Positions 53,383-61,613 of a DNA stretch of 64,000 nucleotides are shown one piece after another. Every line of letters begins with the position of its first letter. The first letter of the stretch is position 1. Source of the DNA: Nitrosospira multiformis (GTDB taxonomy: Bacteria > Pseudomonadota > Gammaproteobacteria > Burkholderiales > Nitrosomonadaceae). The translations under genes and the position numbers were made by a program. The notes under the pieces were generated by a model, which saw only the letters and a list, made by a program, of their open reading frames with translations, ran no database searches and had not been told where the DNA came from. The stretch is taken from the NCBI RefSeq assembly GCF_900110185.1, contig NZ_FOCT01000001.1, forward strand, positions 62,001 through 126,000, in the 5' to 3' direction.

Positions 53383-53820
53383 TTGCCGTACACTGAAATC
53401 CCTGATGATCTCATTTATGCCTATCGCTCGGCTTACTATCGTGCGGGCTTAGGTCATGAGGCAATAACCTTGCATGTGGACCAGTATTCCGAGCCCCTGG
53501 CAAGGCTTTTAGCAGCATCTGGTCATCGATGTGCCGCATTCATCACCGCCTGCAACCCCTTCGGTGCGGCGGAAAGTCACGAAGTGAACATGAAGGCATG
53601 TCTGGATCTCCGGAAGAGCCTCGATCGGTATGTTGCCAAGCAGAGCCAGATTATCGAAGGTGAAGGCATCGACCCTGTCGGAGTGTGGCCGGCGGAAAAA
53701 AGCTTTCTCGTGCTCGGACTGGATCTGGAGACAACAAAGGCGCTTGGAAAGGAATTCGGACAAAATGCGGTTGTCTGGATGGAGGCGGAAGCAATTCCAA
53801 GGCTCATTCTGCTTCGCTGA
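53383..53820 (+). CDS. DUF3293 protein
   Basis: 145 residues, TTG start. Motifs IYAYRSAYYRA near the N-terminus, AFITACNPFG and WPAEKSFLVLGLD are typical of DUF3293. Function unknown. No signal peptide. A strong stem-loop begins at its stop codon. Confidence 0.78.
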   Translation: MPYTEIPDDLIYAYRSAYYRAGLGHEAITLHVDQYSEPLARLLAASGHRCAAFITACNPFGAAESHEVNMKACLDLRKSLDRYVAKQSQIIEGEGIDPVGVWPAEKSFLVLGLDLETTKALGKEFGQNAVVWMEAEAIPRLILLR

Positions 53821-53847
53821 TCGACCTACGTCAGCAGGTCGATCAGC
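53816..53847 (+). terminator. Stem-loop overlapping a stop codon
   Basis: GCTGATCGACCT at 53816-53827 pairs perfectly with AGGTCGATCAGC at 53836-53847 around an eight-base loop. The stop codon of the DUF3293 gene lies in the left arm. No T-run follows. It may end the transcript or protect its 3' end. Confidence 0.55.
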
Positions 53848-53931
53848 ATAAACAGCTGTTGATGACAAAATGTTCAGGTGCCATTATGATCCTCTTCTAC
53901 GAGGCATCTCCAGAAGCGAATAAGGAATGAA

Positions 53932-54858
53932 ATGAATATAGAAGAGTTGAATAAAAACCATGGGATCGACGGGCAGGTCAAATTCATGGAAGGGGCAGGA
54001 GGATTTCCCTTTATCATGATCGATAATGCCAAGGGTGGCGCAGTGATCTCTGTTTATGGAGGGCAGGTATTGTCTTTTCAGCCTGCAAATGAGCAGAACC
54101 TGATGTTCCTGAGCGAAGCTGCATATTATGAGGCAGGTAAAGGTATCAAGGGCGGCGCTCCCATCTGCTGGCCCTGGTTCGGCCCGGATCCGGAACAGCA
54201 AGGGCGTCCTGTACATGGTTTTGTGCGTAACCGCCTCTGGAACGTCATTAAAACGGAAGCGACTGGAAATGGGGAGAGCAAGGTGACGCTCGGTTTGACC
54301 GACACAGCGGAAACAAGGGCTATCTGGCCTCATTCGTTCAATCTAGATCTCGAAGTTACAGTGGGAGAATCCCTGAATCTTGAATTGATCACGCGAAATA
54401 AAGATACCGCGTCTTTTTCAATCACGCAGGCTCTGCATACCTACTTCAAGGTCGGGCATATCGATCAGGTCACCATTCTCGGTCTCGAGGGGGTCGCGTA
54501 TCTCGATAAAGTCGACAATTACGCTCAAAAAACCCAGGCAGGTGCAATAACGATCAATTCCGAAGTCGATCGCATTTATCAGGATGTGCAGAAAGAGTTG
54601 GTGATCGACGATATTGCTTATGATCGCCGGATTCGCATTCGATCGAGCGGCAGCAGGACTGCTGTCGTATGGAACCCCTGGGCGAAAATTTCTGCACAGA
54701 TGGGCGACCTGAAGGATGACGACTATGAACGCTTTGTTTGCGTTGAAACCGCAAATGCTGGGTCAGAAGTGGTGGAAATTGCTCCCGGCGGAGAATGCAG
54801 AGTAGCCGCAAATTACCTGATAGAGCGGAATATTCCCGAGCTGAAACCGGCTGCTTAA
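53932..54858 (+). CDS. D-hexose-6-phosphate mutarotase (YeaD-like)
   Basis: 308 residues. Aldose-1-epimerase fold: FLSEAAYYEAGKGIKGGAPI, WPWFGP, the active-site His95 in PVHGFVRNRLW, a second His in ITQALHTYFKVG, and the catalytic Glu in FVCVETANAG. It interconverts alpha and beta anomers of hexose-6-phosphates, linking sugar phosphates to glycolysis and glycogen metabolism. Start at 53932 with AATAAGGAATGA upstream. It converges on hrpA, separated by repeat elements. Confidence 0.9.
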   Translation: MNIEELNKNHGIDGQVKFMEGAGGFPFIMIDNAKGGAVISVYGGQVLSFQPANEQNLMFLSEAAYYEAGKGIKGGAPICWPWFGPDPEQQGRPVHGFVRNRLWNVIKTEATGNGESKVTLGLTDTAETRAIWPHSFNLDLEVTVGESLNLELITRNKDTASFSITQALHTYFKVGHIDQVTILGLEGVAYLDKVDNYAQKTQAGAITINSEVDRIYQDVQKELVIDDIAYDRRIRIRSSGSRTAVVWNPWAKISAQMGDLKDDDYERFVCVETANAGSEVVEIAPGGECRVAANYLIERNIPELKPAA

Positions 54859-54944
54859 TTAAAGATTGCTCTGTCTACGCGTCGAGGAGATAGAGCTCTA
54901 ACCCGTCAAATTATTAAAGGCTATAAACCAAGCCGTAACCTGTC

Positions 54945-55025
54945 GGTAGGTCGGCTGCGCCGACAGGAATATTAGCTGTCGGACGAAGTCCGACCTACCT
55001 TTGTCATTCCTGCGAAAGCAGGAAT
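54945..55025. repeat. Composite extragenic palindromes between convergent genes
   Basis: Outer arms GGTAGGTCGG (54945-54954) and CCGACCTACC (54990-54999) enclose an inner pair CCGACAG (54960-54966) and CTGTCGG (54976-54982), forming a branched or nested hairpin. Directly after it, ATTCCTGC (55006-55013) and GCAGGAAT (55018-55025) form a tight GAAA-loop hairpin. Both resemble widespread REP-type elements. The position between two stops suggests bidirectional termination or mRNA protection. Confidence 0.75.
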
Positions 55026-55054
55026 CCACCAGCGGCGCAGGGCTTCATCCAGCC

Positions 55055-58000
55055 TCACATACTGACTTCCTCCCACAATTTCTGTAACCGCTTGACCGAA
55101 ACAGGGTAGGGCGTTTTAAGTTCCTGGGCAAACAGCGAAATACGCAGTTCCTCGATCTGCCACCGAAATTCAGCGAGCTTGGGATCATCGATCCCCGCCT
55201 TGCGATGTTTTTCGAGGCGCTGTTCATACCGGTTCCATAATCCGGCAATGTCAGCAGCGTGACGCGCGTCACGCTCGGGATTGGCGGCATACTTATCCAG
55301 GCGGAGGATCATGCCTTTCAGGTAACGCGGTAAATGCTGCAAGCGTTCCCAGGGGGTGGCGCTCAAAAATCCCGGATAAACGAGGTTGCGGAGTTGCATC
55401 ATCAAGTCGGCTCCAGGGTTACCAGCACTACCGCTACTCGCTGCGCCGGTTTTTTGCACGCCAACCTTGCCCGCTCCTCCGATTGAAGAAACCCTCGCCA
55501 TTAATGATTGGTACTCGCTGGCGACGTTTTGCACGATGCGAACCAGAGCCTCAGCCACGGCAGGTAGTCGCGTACGGGCACGCTGGCGCTGGGCGACAAA
55601 TTCCTTTTCACTGCGGGGTAGCGCATCATCTGCAATAAAAGCGCGGTCTGCGACCGCATTCAATATATCTTCCTTGAGCTGGTCAGGCTTGATGAGTGTG
55701 TGCAGTTGAAAGGCCGCCTGTGCCAGATATCTGCCCTTTCCACCCTTTGCCCCCTGTCCTGACAGATCTTTTTCCAGCTGTTTCATTTGCTCCTTCAGCT
55801 CGAAGCGCAGCAATTGACGCACACCGCCACGCATGCTGAGCTCTGCTGCTTCGCGCGTATCGAACAGACGAATCGATACTTTTCCATCCCGTTCGGCGAG
55901 AGCAGGGAAGCCCATCATGTTCTTGCCCGCACGGTTGAAGGTGATTTCCTGCGGCAGATCACCGAAATCCCAGTGTTTTACATCGTCGCGTTCAAGGGGA
56001 TTATGCTCTCCCGACTCTGAGCGGGAAAACATCAGTTGTGCCGCTTCCCCGAGTTGCGTTTTCAATTGCCCAAGATCCCGGTTCATTGCCAGCTCTTGCC
56101 CCGCATCATCCACGATTCTGTAGTTCATCATCAGATGCGGAGGCGGTTTTTCGTCCCGCCAGGTATCCGGTGGAACGGTAATGCCGGTTTTGGTCCGGAT
56201 AAAGCGGGCCAATGTTTCGGTCAGAAGTGACGGCGAGGGTTCAGACGGCGAAGTTGCTGCTGCATATTCCGCACTTTCCAGAAACTGCGTTACAAACTCC
56301 GGGACCGGTACAACGTAGCGGCGTATCTGCTTGGGGAGTGCTCGCAGATACCACGTTATCTTTTCGCGGACCAGCCCTGGGACGAGGCTGTCGAATTGCG
56401 CCACATCCAGCTTGTTCAGCAGCGGCAACGGTACGGTAATGGTGACCCCGTCCAACACGTGTCCGGGATCGAAGCGATAGGTAAGTGACAGGTGGAAGCC
56501 GTCTACGCGCACAGTATCGGGAAACCGCTCTTCCGTTACATTCTGCGCGGTATGGCGCATCAAGTATTCTTTGGAAATGTAGAGCAAGCGCGAATTCTCA
56601 CGCTCGGCCTGTCTGCGCCATTTTTCGAAAGCTGTGCCGTTGCTGATTCCCTCGGGGATGAGTCCATCGTAGAACGCGAAAATTTCCTGTTCGTCCACCA
56701 GCACATCCGGCCGGCGGGTTTTATGTTCGAGAGCGGCAACATTGGTGATAAGCTCGCGGTTGTGCTCAAAAAATGGGGCCTGGGTAATGTATTCCCCTGC
56801 TACGAGGGCCGAGCGTATGAAAATCTCGCGTGCTTCTCTCGGGTTGATATTGCCGTAGTAGACACGCCGCTTCGGGACTACTGTCAATCCATACAGGGTC
56901 ACCCGCTCGAATGCTGATACCTGCGCTGATTTCTTCTCCCAGTGCGGATCGAAATAATGCTTCTTGCAAAGCTTTCCACCGATCCTTTCCACCCAGGCAG
57001 GATCGATTTTCGCTACACCTCGACCATAAAGCCGGGTGGTTTCCGTCAGCTCTGCAGCCACGATCCATTTGGGTTTGGCCTTTTTCAGCACGGAACCTGG
57101 GAAAATCGAAAACTTGACGCCGCGCGCTCCGAGGTATTCGTTATCCTCGTCGATCTTGAAGCCGATATTGCCGAGCAATCCCGCGAGAAGTGCCCGATGC
57201 ATTTCATCGTAGTTCGCCGGTATCTCGTTGGGTTTCAATCCTGTTTCCACTACCAACGTATGCAATTGACCGTGGACCTCACGCCACTCCCGCATTCTGC
57301 GATGCGACAAAAAGTTTTCCTGGCATTGCTCGATCAACTTGCGGTTGGATTTCTTATGCTTGAGCAGGTCATCAAAGAAATCCCACAACTTCAGATAGCT
57401 CAGAAAATCGGAGCGCTCGTCCTGGAAGCTTTGGTGGGCCCGGTCTGCGGCTTCCTGCCGTTCGAACGGACGGTCTCGCGGGTCCTGCACGCTCAAGGCA
57501 GAGGCGATGATGAGCACCTCGCTCAGGCAGTTTTCCTCCTTCGCTGCCAGAATCATGCGGGCAATCCTGGGGTCGATGGGAAATCTGGCCAGCCGCCAGC
57601 CGATGCTGGTAAGGGTGTTACTCTCATCCACCGCGCCGAGCTCGGTCAGTAATTGATAGCCGTCCGCAATCATGCGTGGCAGGGGCGGTTCAAGGAAAGG
57701 AAAATTCTCGATTGATCCAATTTTGAGAGATTTCATGCGTAAAATCACCGCGGCCAGCGAAGAGCGCAGGATTTCCGGATCGGTGAATTCCGGGCGGGCA
57801 AGGTAATCCTGCTCCGAATAAAGTCGGAAACAGATACCGCTCATCACCCGGCCGCAGCGTCCCGCGCGCTGATTAGCGGATGCGCGTGAAATCTTCTCCA
57901 CCTGCAACTGTTCCACCTTGTTGCGATAGCTGTAGCGCTTGATGCGTGCCACGCCGGTATCGATCACGTAGCGAATGCCGGGAACGGTCAGTGAAGTTTC

Positions 58001-59041
58001 CGCCACATTGGTGGCAAGCACGATGCGCCGCAAGCTGCTGCCACCAGGCTTGAAAACCCGTTCCTGGTCAGCATAGGACTGGCGCGCGAACAATGGCAGA
58101 ATTTCGGCACCCGCGCGGCCCGTGCCGGGACCACCAAAAGCATGCTTGCGCAACGCCTCCGCAGTATCGCGGATTTCCCGCTCGCCAGGCAGGAACACCA
58201 GCACATCACCCGGCCCACAGCGATTGATTTCATCCACTGCATCAAGGATAGCCTGCTCCATGTCACCCTCATCCCTGTCCCTATCCTTTTGTTTATCCTT
58301 CTGCCTGTCCTTATCTTTATCCCTGGTCCTGTTCCCGGCTTTGTCTTCATTCCGATCTTCCGCGATGGCGGAAGCAGCGCGAGCCGGGGCCTCGATGGGA
58401 CGATAACGTACCTCCACCGGATACATACGGCCGGATACTTCAATAACCGGCGCATTATCGAAATGCGCGGAGAATCGTTCGGCATTAATGGTCGCGGAAG
58501 TAACGATCAGCTTGAAATCCGGCCGGCGCGGCAGCAACTGCTTGAGATACCCGAGCAGAAAATCGATGTTCAGGCTGCGTTCGTGCGCCTCGTCGATGAT
58601 GATCGTATCGTAGGCAAGCAGATTCGGATCGCCCTGCGTCTCCGCCAGCAGAATGCCGTCTGTCATGAGCTTGACATACGTTTCCGGACTCACCTTGTCC
58701 GAAAAGCGCACCTTGTACCCTACCGCATGCCCCAAGGGACTCTTAAGTTCTGAAGCGATTCGTGCCGCCACGGTCCGTGCCGCGATACGACGAGGTTGCG
58801 TATGCCCGATCATCGCATGCACGCCCCGTTTGAGTTCCAGGCAGATTTTCGGCAATTGCGTGGTCTTGCCCGAACCGGTTTCACCGCTGATAATCACCAC
58901 CTGGTTTTCCCGAATCGCCTGCCCGATCTCCTGCCGTAGAGCTACTACCGGGAGCTCTTCCGGATAAACCGGCTTCGGCAGGTTTGCCAAGCGCTGCTCA
59001 AAATTCCTGCTCTTGACGCTAACGATAGGAGAATTCTTCAT
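55055..59041 (-). CDS. hrpA: ATP-dependent RNA helicase HrpA
   Basis: 1328 residues, full length for the family. DEAH helicase core: Walker A GETGSGKT (53-60), DEAH at 150-153, SAT at about 182-184, and QRAGRCGR (motif VI) after the second RecA domain; then the HA2/OB region and the long DUF3418 C-terminus. HrpA rescues stalled ribosomes in E. coli. Between the two RecA domains, residues about 228-260 are a low-complexity run of Lys, Asp and Arg, not expected in HrpA. The region upstream is shared with the divergent gene at 59549. Confidence 0.94.
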   Translation of the reverse strand: MKNSPIVSVKSRNFEQRLANLPKPVYPEELPVVALRQEIGQAIRENQVVIISGETGSGKTTQLPKICLELKRGVHAMIGHTQPRRIAARTVAARIASELKSPLGHAVGYKVRFSDKVSPETYVKLMTDGILLAETQGDPNLLAYDTIIIDEAHERSLNIDFLLGYLKQLLPRRPDFKLIVTSATINAERFSAHFDNAPVIEVSGRMYPVEVRYRPIEAPARAASAIAEDRNEDKAGNRTRDKDKDRQKDKQKDRDRDEGDMEQAILDAVDEINRCGPGDVLVFLPGEREIRDTAEALRKHAFGGPGTGRAGAEILPLFARQSYADQERVFKPGGSSLRRIVLATNVAETSLTVPGIRYVIDTGVARIKRYSYRNKVEQLQVEKISRASANQRAGRCGRVMSGICFRLYSEQDYLARPEFTDPEILRSSLAAVILRMKSLKIGSIENFPFLEPPLPRMIADGYQLLTELGAVDESNTLTSIGWRLARFPIDPRIARMILAAKEENCLSEVLIIASALSVQDPRDRPFERQEAADRAHQSFQDERSDFLSYLKLWDFFDDLLKHKKSNRKLIEQCQENFLSHRRMREWREVHGQLHTLVVETGLKPNEIPANYDEMHRALLAGLLGNIGFKIDEDNEYLGARGVKFSIFPGSVLKKAKPKWIVAAELTETTRLYGRGVAKIDPAWVERIGGKLCKKHYFDPHWEKKSAQVSAFERVTLYGLTVVPKRRVYYGNINPREAREIFIRSALVAGEYITQAPFFEHNRELITNVAALEHKTRRPDVLVDEQEIFAFYDGLIPEGISNGTAFEKWRRQAERENSRLLYISKEYLMRHTAQNVTEERFPDTVRVDGFHLSLTYRFDPGHVLDGVTITVPLPLLNKLDVAQFDSLVPGLVREKITWYLRALPKQIRRYVVPVPEFVTQFLESAEYAAATSPSEPSPSLLTETLARFIRTKTGITVPPDTWRDEKPPPHLMMNYRIVDDAGQELAMNRDLGQLKTQLGEAAQLMFSRSESGEHNPLERDDVKHWDFGDLPQEITFNRAGKNMMGFPALAERDGKVSIRLFDTREAAELSMRGGVRQLLRFELKEQMKQLEKDLSGQGAKGGKGRYLAQAAFQLHTLIKPDQLKEDILNAVADRAFIADDALPRSEKEFVAQRQRARTRLPAVAEALVRIVQNVASEYQSLMARVSSIGGAGKVGVQKTGAASSGSAGNPGADLMMQLRNLVYPGFLSATPWERLQHLPRYLKGMILRLDKYAANPERDARHAADIAGLWNRYEQRLEKHRKAGIDDPKLAEFRWQIEELRISLFAQELKTPYPVSVKRLQKLWEEVSM
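58262..58360 (-). repeat. Low-complexity KD/RD-coding stretch inside hrpA
   Basis: Degenerate repeats of the type CCTGTCCTTATC on the plus strand encode alternating Lys/Arg/Gln and Asp (DKDKDRQKDKQKDRDRDEGD) on the minus strand, from about residue 228 to 260 of HrpA. It seems to be an in-frame expansion in a surface linker. Confidence 0.8.
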
Positions 59042-59548
59042 GACATTTAAATCAATTGATCTATTTTTCTGAGGTGTTTTCGTAGAATAGGTGAAGCAAA
59101 GCGCAACCCATCAATAACGACGGTTATAGCTGATTGCCCCCACCTCATCCGCAAATACTACGGATACCGATAAGACATGTAGGATATCGACAAGACATGT
59201 ATAAGCATCCAGTTTTGGATGCACAAGCAACAAAAAGCTTGATTTCTTATGTCCATCAGCTATGTTTAATGGTGGGAAGACTATTCATTTGACGCGAGAG
59301 CATAAACAGCCGCTGTGCTTGTTGCAGCAACAGAAGATATTCGGAGCCTGGATACATAAACTGCTGTACACTGTACTGAACCAGTTTTTCCATCGGCTCA
59401 TGACAACGGTTTGCGAAGAGGTCTTCCATGCCTGGAAATCGTTTCTAGGTGCAAGGAACATCAGAAAGATCCTGCATGTGAGTTCTCCCTCACTTCGCTG
59501 CTCAAGTATTAAAAAATAACGATAGCGGACATAGAAACCGACCCAACC
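59042..59548. other. Divergent intergenic region
   Basis: About 507 bp between hrpA and the Tc-like gene. It holds a perfectly spaced 20-bp tandem repeat (separate entry). An open frame at 59262-59519 (85 codons) lacks a ribosome site and recognisable sequence; it is not called a gene. Confidence 0.5.
59162..59201. promoter_or_regulatory. 20-bp tandem direct repeat, possible operator
   Basis: GGATACCGATAAGACATGTA (59162-59181) is followed at once by GGATATCGACAAGACATGTA (59182-59201), 18 of 20 bases identical. Two helical turns per unit and the central ACATGT palindrome suggest side-by-side binding of a regulator, about 120 bp upstream of hrpA and 350 bp upstream of the gene at 59549. Confidence 0.5.
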
Positions 59549-60967
59549 ATGCGAGCTACCATCCAGTTCAGTCAGCCAGACAAGAAATTCGACATTCTAC
59601 AAAAGCTATTCAGCTTCGTTAAAGGTTTCAAAAATCTGCGCCAGCACATTCTGGAGCAGGGCATATTGTTGGAAAGGTCGAATTCGGGCGAAATAGAGAA
59701 TGTGCAACGGGCGCTTGCGGGTATAAATTACCTGGAGGCCAGGGTTATAGACAACTCGGTGCGTATTTTCGTCACCGACGGGGAACTTCGCGCGCTGTTC
59801 GACCTGATGATACCTGTTTCCCGCAAACAGAATGATTTTTCCCGAATCTTGTGGGAACGTGGCTTTACGATTGAAGAGCTATCGCAGGATCAGGCGGAAA
59901 ACCTGAGGAATCAGTTTTCGGCCATCGCCACCGTGACCATCGGTCCGGATGTTCCACGGACCAGGATTTATACTGTTAGTGGGCAGATTTTTCAGGAAGA
60001 TGGAGTGCCGCTGTGCGCAAGCGGCTTTACCGTTTGCGCATTCGATGCTCTCTCGGTCAATACATTGGTGCGGTGTGGCGCAATAGGCGCGGTTCAGGAT
60101 GATGGATTCTACCGTATCGACTATGCCTGGCGTTCGAATGGACGAAAAGGTCCTGATCTGCTTGTGCGGGTATTCGATCCGGAGGGCGGCATTGTAGCTG
60201 AAGCAAGGAAGAACCCGGCTGCGATTCAGGAGTTTCTCGATATCACAGTTAAAACGCTTTGCATCGTTCGGGGCACAATTCGCCAAGTGGATGGCTTCCC
60301 GCTTCCTCATCTCCTCGTCCGTGCATTTGATCGGGACATGCGATCAGAGACATTGCTGGGTCAGGCAATCACGGATGCGGAAGGAAGCTATCAGATTACA
60401 TATAGCACAAACAAGCTCCGGATGAAGGATAAAGCGGATCTGATCGTGCGCGTTTTCGAACCGTCCGATAGCGAAGACAAAGAAACAGGAGATGAGATCG
60501 GATTTTCAGAAATCATATTCAATGCTCCACTACAGCAAGCAGTCGACCTGGAGATCAAATCGGGAAAATTCCGGGGATCATCCGAGTATGAGCGATATAT
60601 TACTGCGCTGAAGTTGCTTATTGAGGGTGAGCCTGTTCACCAATTAACCGATAAGGACTTAAGTTTTCTTGGGGGTAAAACAGGTATTCCGCTGGAGCAC
60701 CTGAATTATCTTCGGCTGGATGACCAATGGTGTTTTCATTACAGCGTGGAGCCAGCTGTGGTCTATAGCCTATTACGTCAGGGACTGCCCGCCGACTTGC
60801 ACCACCTGTCCACTGAAAAACCAACCCGTCTGCATGAGGCGCTCCAGGCGTCCCTGGCGCACAACATTGCCCCTGCAGCACTTGCCGATAAGGTTGATCA
60901 GGCCATAAAGCCACTTCTCTCCCTTGCTGATTCGATGGTCTTCGAGCTTGAAAGAAGGGCAAAATAA
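59549..60967 (+). CDS. Protein resembling the N-terminal part of Tc-toxin A-like proteins
   Basis: 472 residues, no signal peptide. After an N-terminal 140-residue part of unknown type there are two related beta-sandwich units: TVSGQIFQEDGVPLCASGFT (about 142-235) and VRGTIRQVDGFPLPHLLVRA with DMRSETLLGQAITDAEGSYQ (about 250-345). The part from about 350 (SEYERYITALKLLIEG, LSFLGGKTGIPLEHL, LRQGLPADLHHL) is the helical segment that follows such units in very large TcA/neuraminidase-like proteins. Those proteins continue for over a thousand residues; this one stops. It is either truncated or a stand-alone derivative. Confidence 0.65.
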   Translation: MRATIQFSQPDKKFDILQKLFSFVKGFKNLRQHILEQGILLERSNSGEIENVQRALAGINYLEARVIDNSVRIFVTDGELRALFDLMIPVSRKQNDFSRILWERGFTIEELSQDQAENLRNQFSAIATVTIGPDVPRTRIYTVSGQIFQEDGVPLCASGFTVCAFDALSVNTLVRCGAIGAVQDDGFYRIDYAWRSNGRKGPDLLVRVFDPEGGIVAEARKNPAAIQEFLDITVKTLCIVRGTIRQVDGFPLPHLLVRAFDRDMRSETLLGQAITDAEGSYQITYSTNKLRMKDKADLIVRVFEPSDSEDKETGDEIGFSEIIFNAPLQQAVDLEIKSGKFRGSSEYERYITALKLLIEGEPVHQLTDKDLSFLGGKTGIPLEHLNYLRLDDQWCFHYSVEPAVVYSLLRQGLPADLHHLSTEKPTRLHEALQASLAHNIAPAALADKVDQAIKPLLSLADSMVFELERRAK

Positions 60968-61149
60968 GCAACTCCCATAGACATGGACGGTAGCCTGTTT
61001 AACCGGATTCCATTCAGCCGGAGTTATATACGAGCTCCAGGCGCTCCTTCTCCAGCATTTTCGCGGCCAGGGTCTATAGTTATATTGTCTATATAAAGAT
61101 AGCCGGATATCTGCTTCAGCGGAATCTGCTTGTAAAAGGCTGTGTGCCC

Positions 61150-61314
61150 ATGACTCTTCGCATTCGCACCAAACGGATTTTGTCTATCTCATTTATGATA
61201 TTAGGCGGAATACTGATGTTCTTCGCGCCGGAAGATATCTGGATCGGCGCACTTCTCTTCATCCTTGGTCTCGGCATCGAAATCGCGGGACTCGTCCTCG
61301 GACACAACAAATAA
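61150..61314 (+). CDS. Small membrane protein (54 residues)
   Basis: A short gene with ATG at 61150 and TAA at 61312. A basic N-terminus (MTLRIRTKR) is followed by two hydrophobic segments, ILSISFMILGGILMFFAP and IWIGALLFILGLGIEIAGL, ending in GHNK. This is a plausible two-helix inner-membrane hairpin with positive-inside ends. An AAAGG lies about 12 bases upstream. No family known. Coding density and hydrophobicity favour a real gene, but short length limits certainty. Confidence 0.5.
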   Translation: MTLRIRTKRILSISFMILGGILMFFAPEDIWIGALLFILGLGIEIAGLVLGHNK

Positions 61315-61613
61315 CAAACCAAGTATTGAATTATTGCTATCCAGGATTCTGGAAAAGGAACATGGATCTCGCAATGGAGTATCGATCTCGCGCACTCAGG
61401 CGAGTCCATGGCCAGCAGGGGCAGATTGACCGGGACAGATCAAGTTCCGTAGCATAAAAAAACCCGAAGACGTTATCGACTTCGGGTTTAAAGTTTCCAC
61501 TTACAAAGGAGGGATCACTTGTCCAACGGCTTATATGATAAAACTGTTACAAATAAAGTCAAGAATAAAGTGTATGAAATTGAGGCGCCGTGATTCCTCC
61601 ATTCATCAAAACT
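61315..61613. other. Intergenic region with terminator
   Basis: About 300 bp between the small membrane protein and the PEP-CTERM gene end. Apart from the terminator at 61460-61489 nothing is recognised. Confidence 0.5.
61452..61489 (-). terminator. Rho-independent terminator
   Basis: AAACCCGAAG (61460-61469) and CTTCGGGTTT (61480-61489) form a perfect 10-bp stem with a ten-base loop. Read on the minus strand the stem runs into a T-rich tail (the ATAAAAAAA at 61453-61461 on the plus strand), as expected for a terminator of the PEP-CTERM gene at 61614-62756. Confidence 0.8.

Noticed and set aside
59262..59519. 85-codon frame in the region divergent from hrpA
   Set aside because: No ribosome site, no recognisable domain, composition like non-coding sequence.
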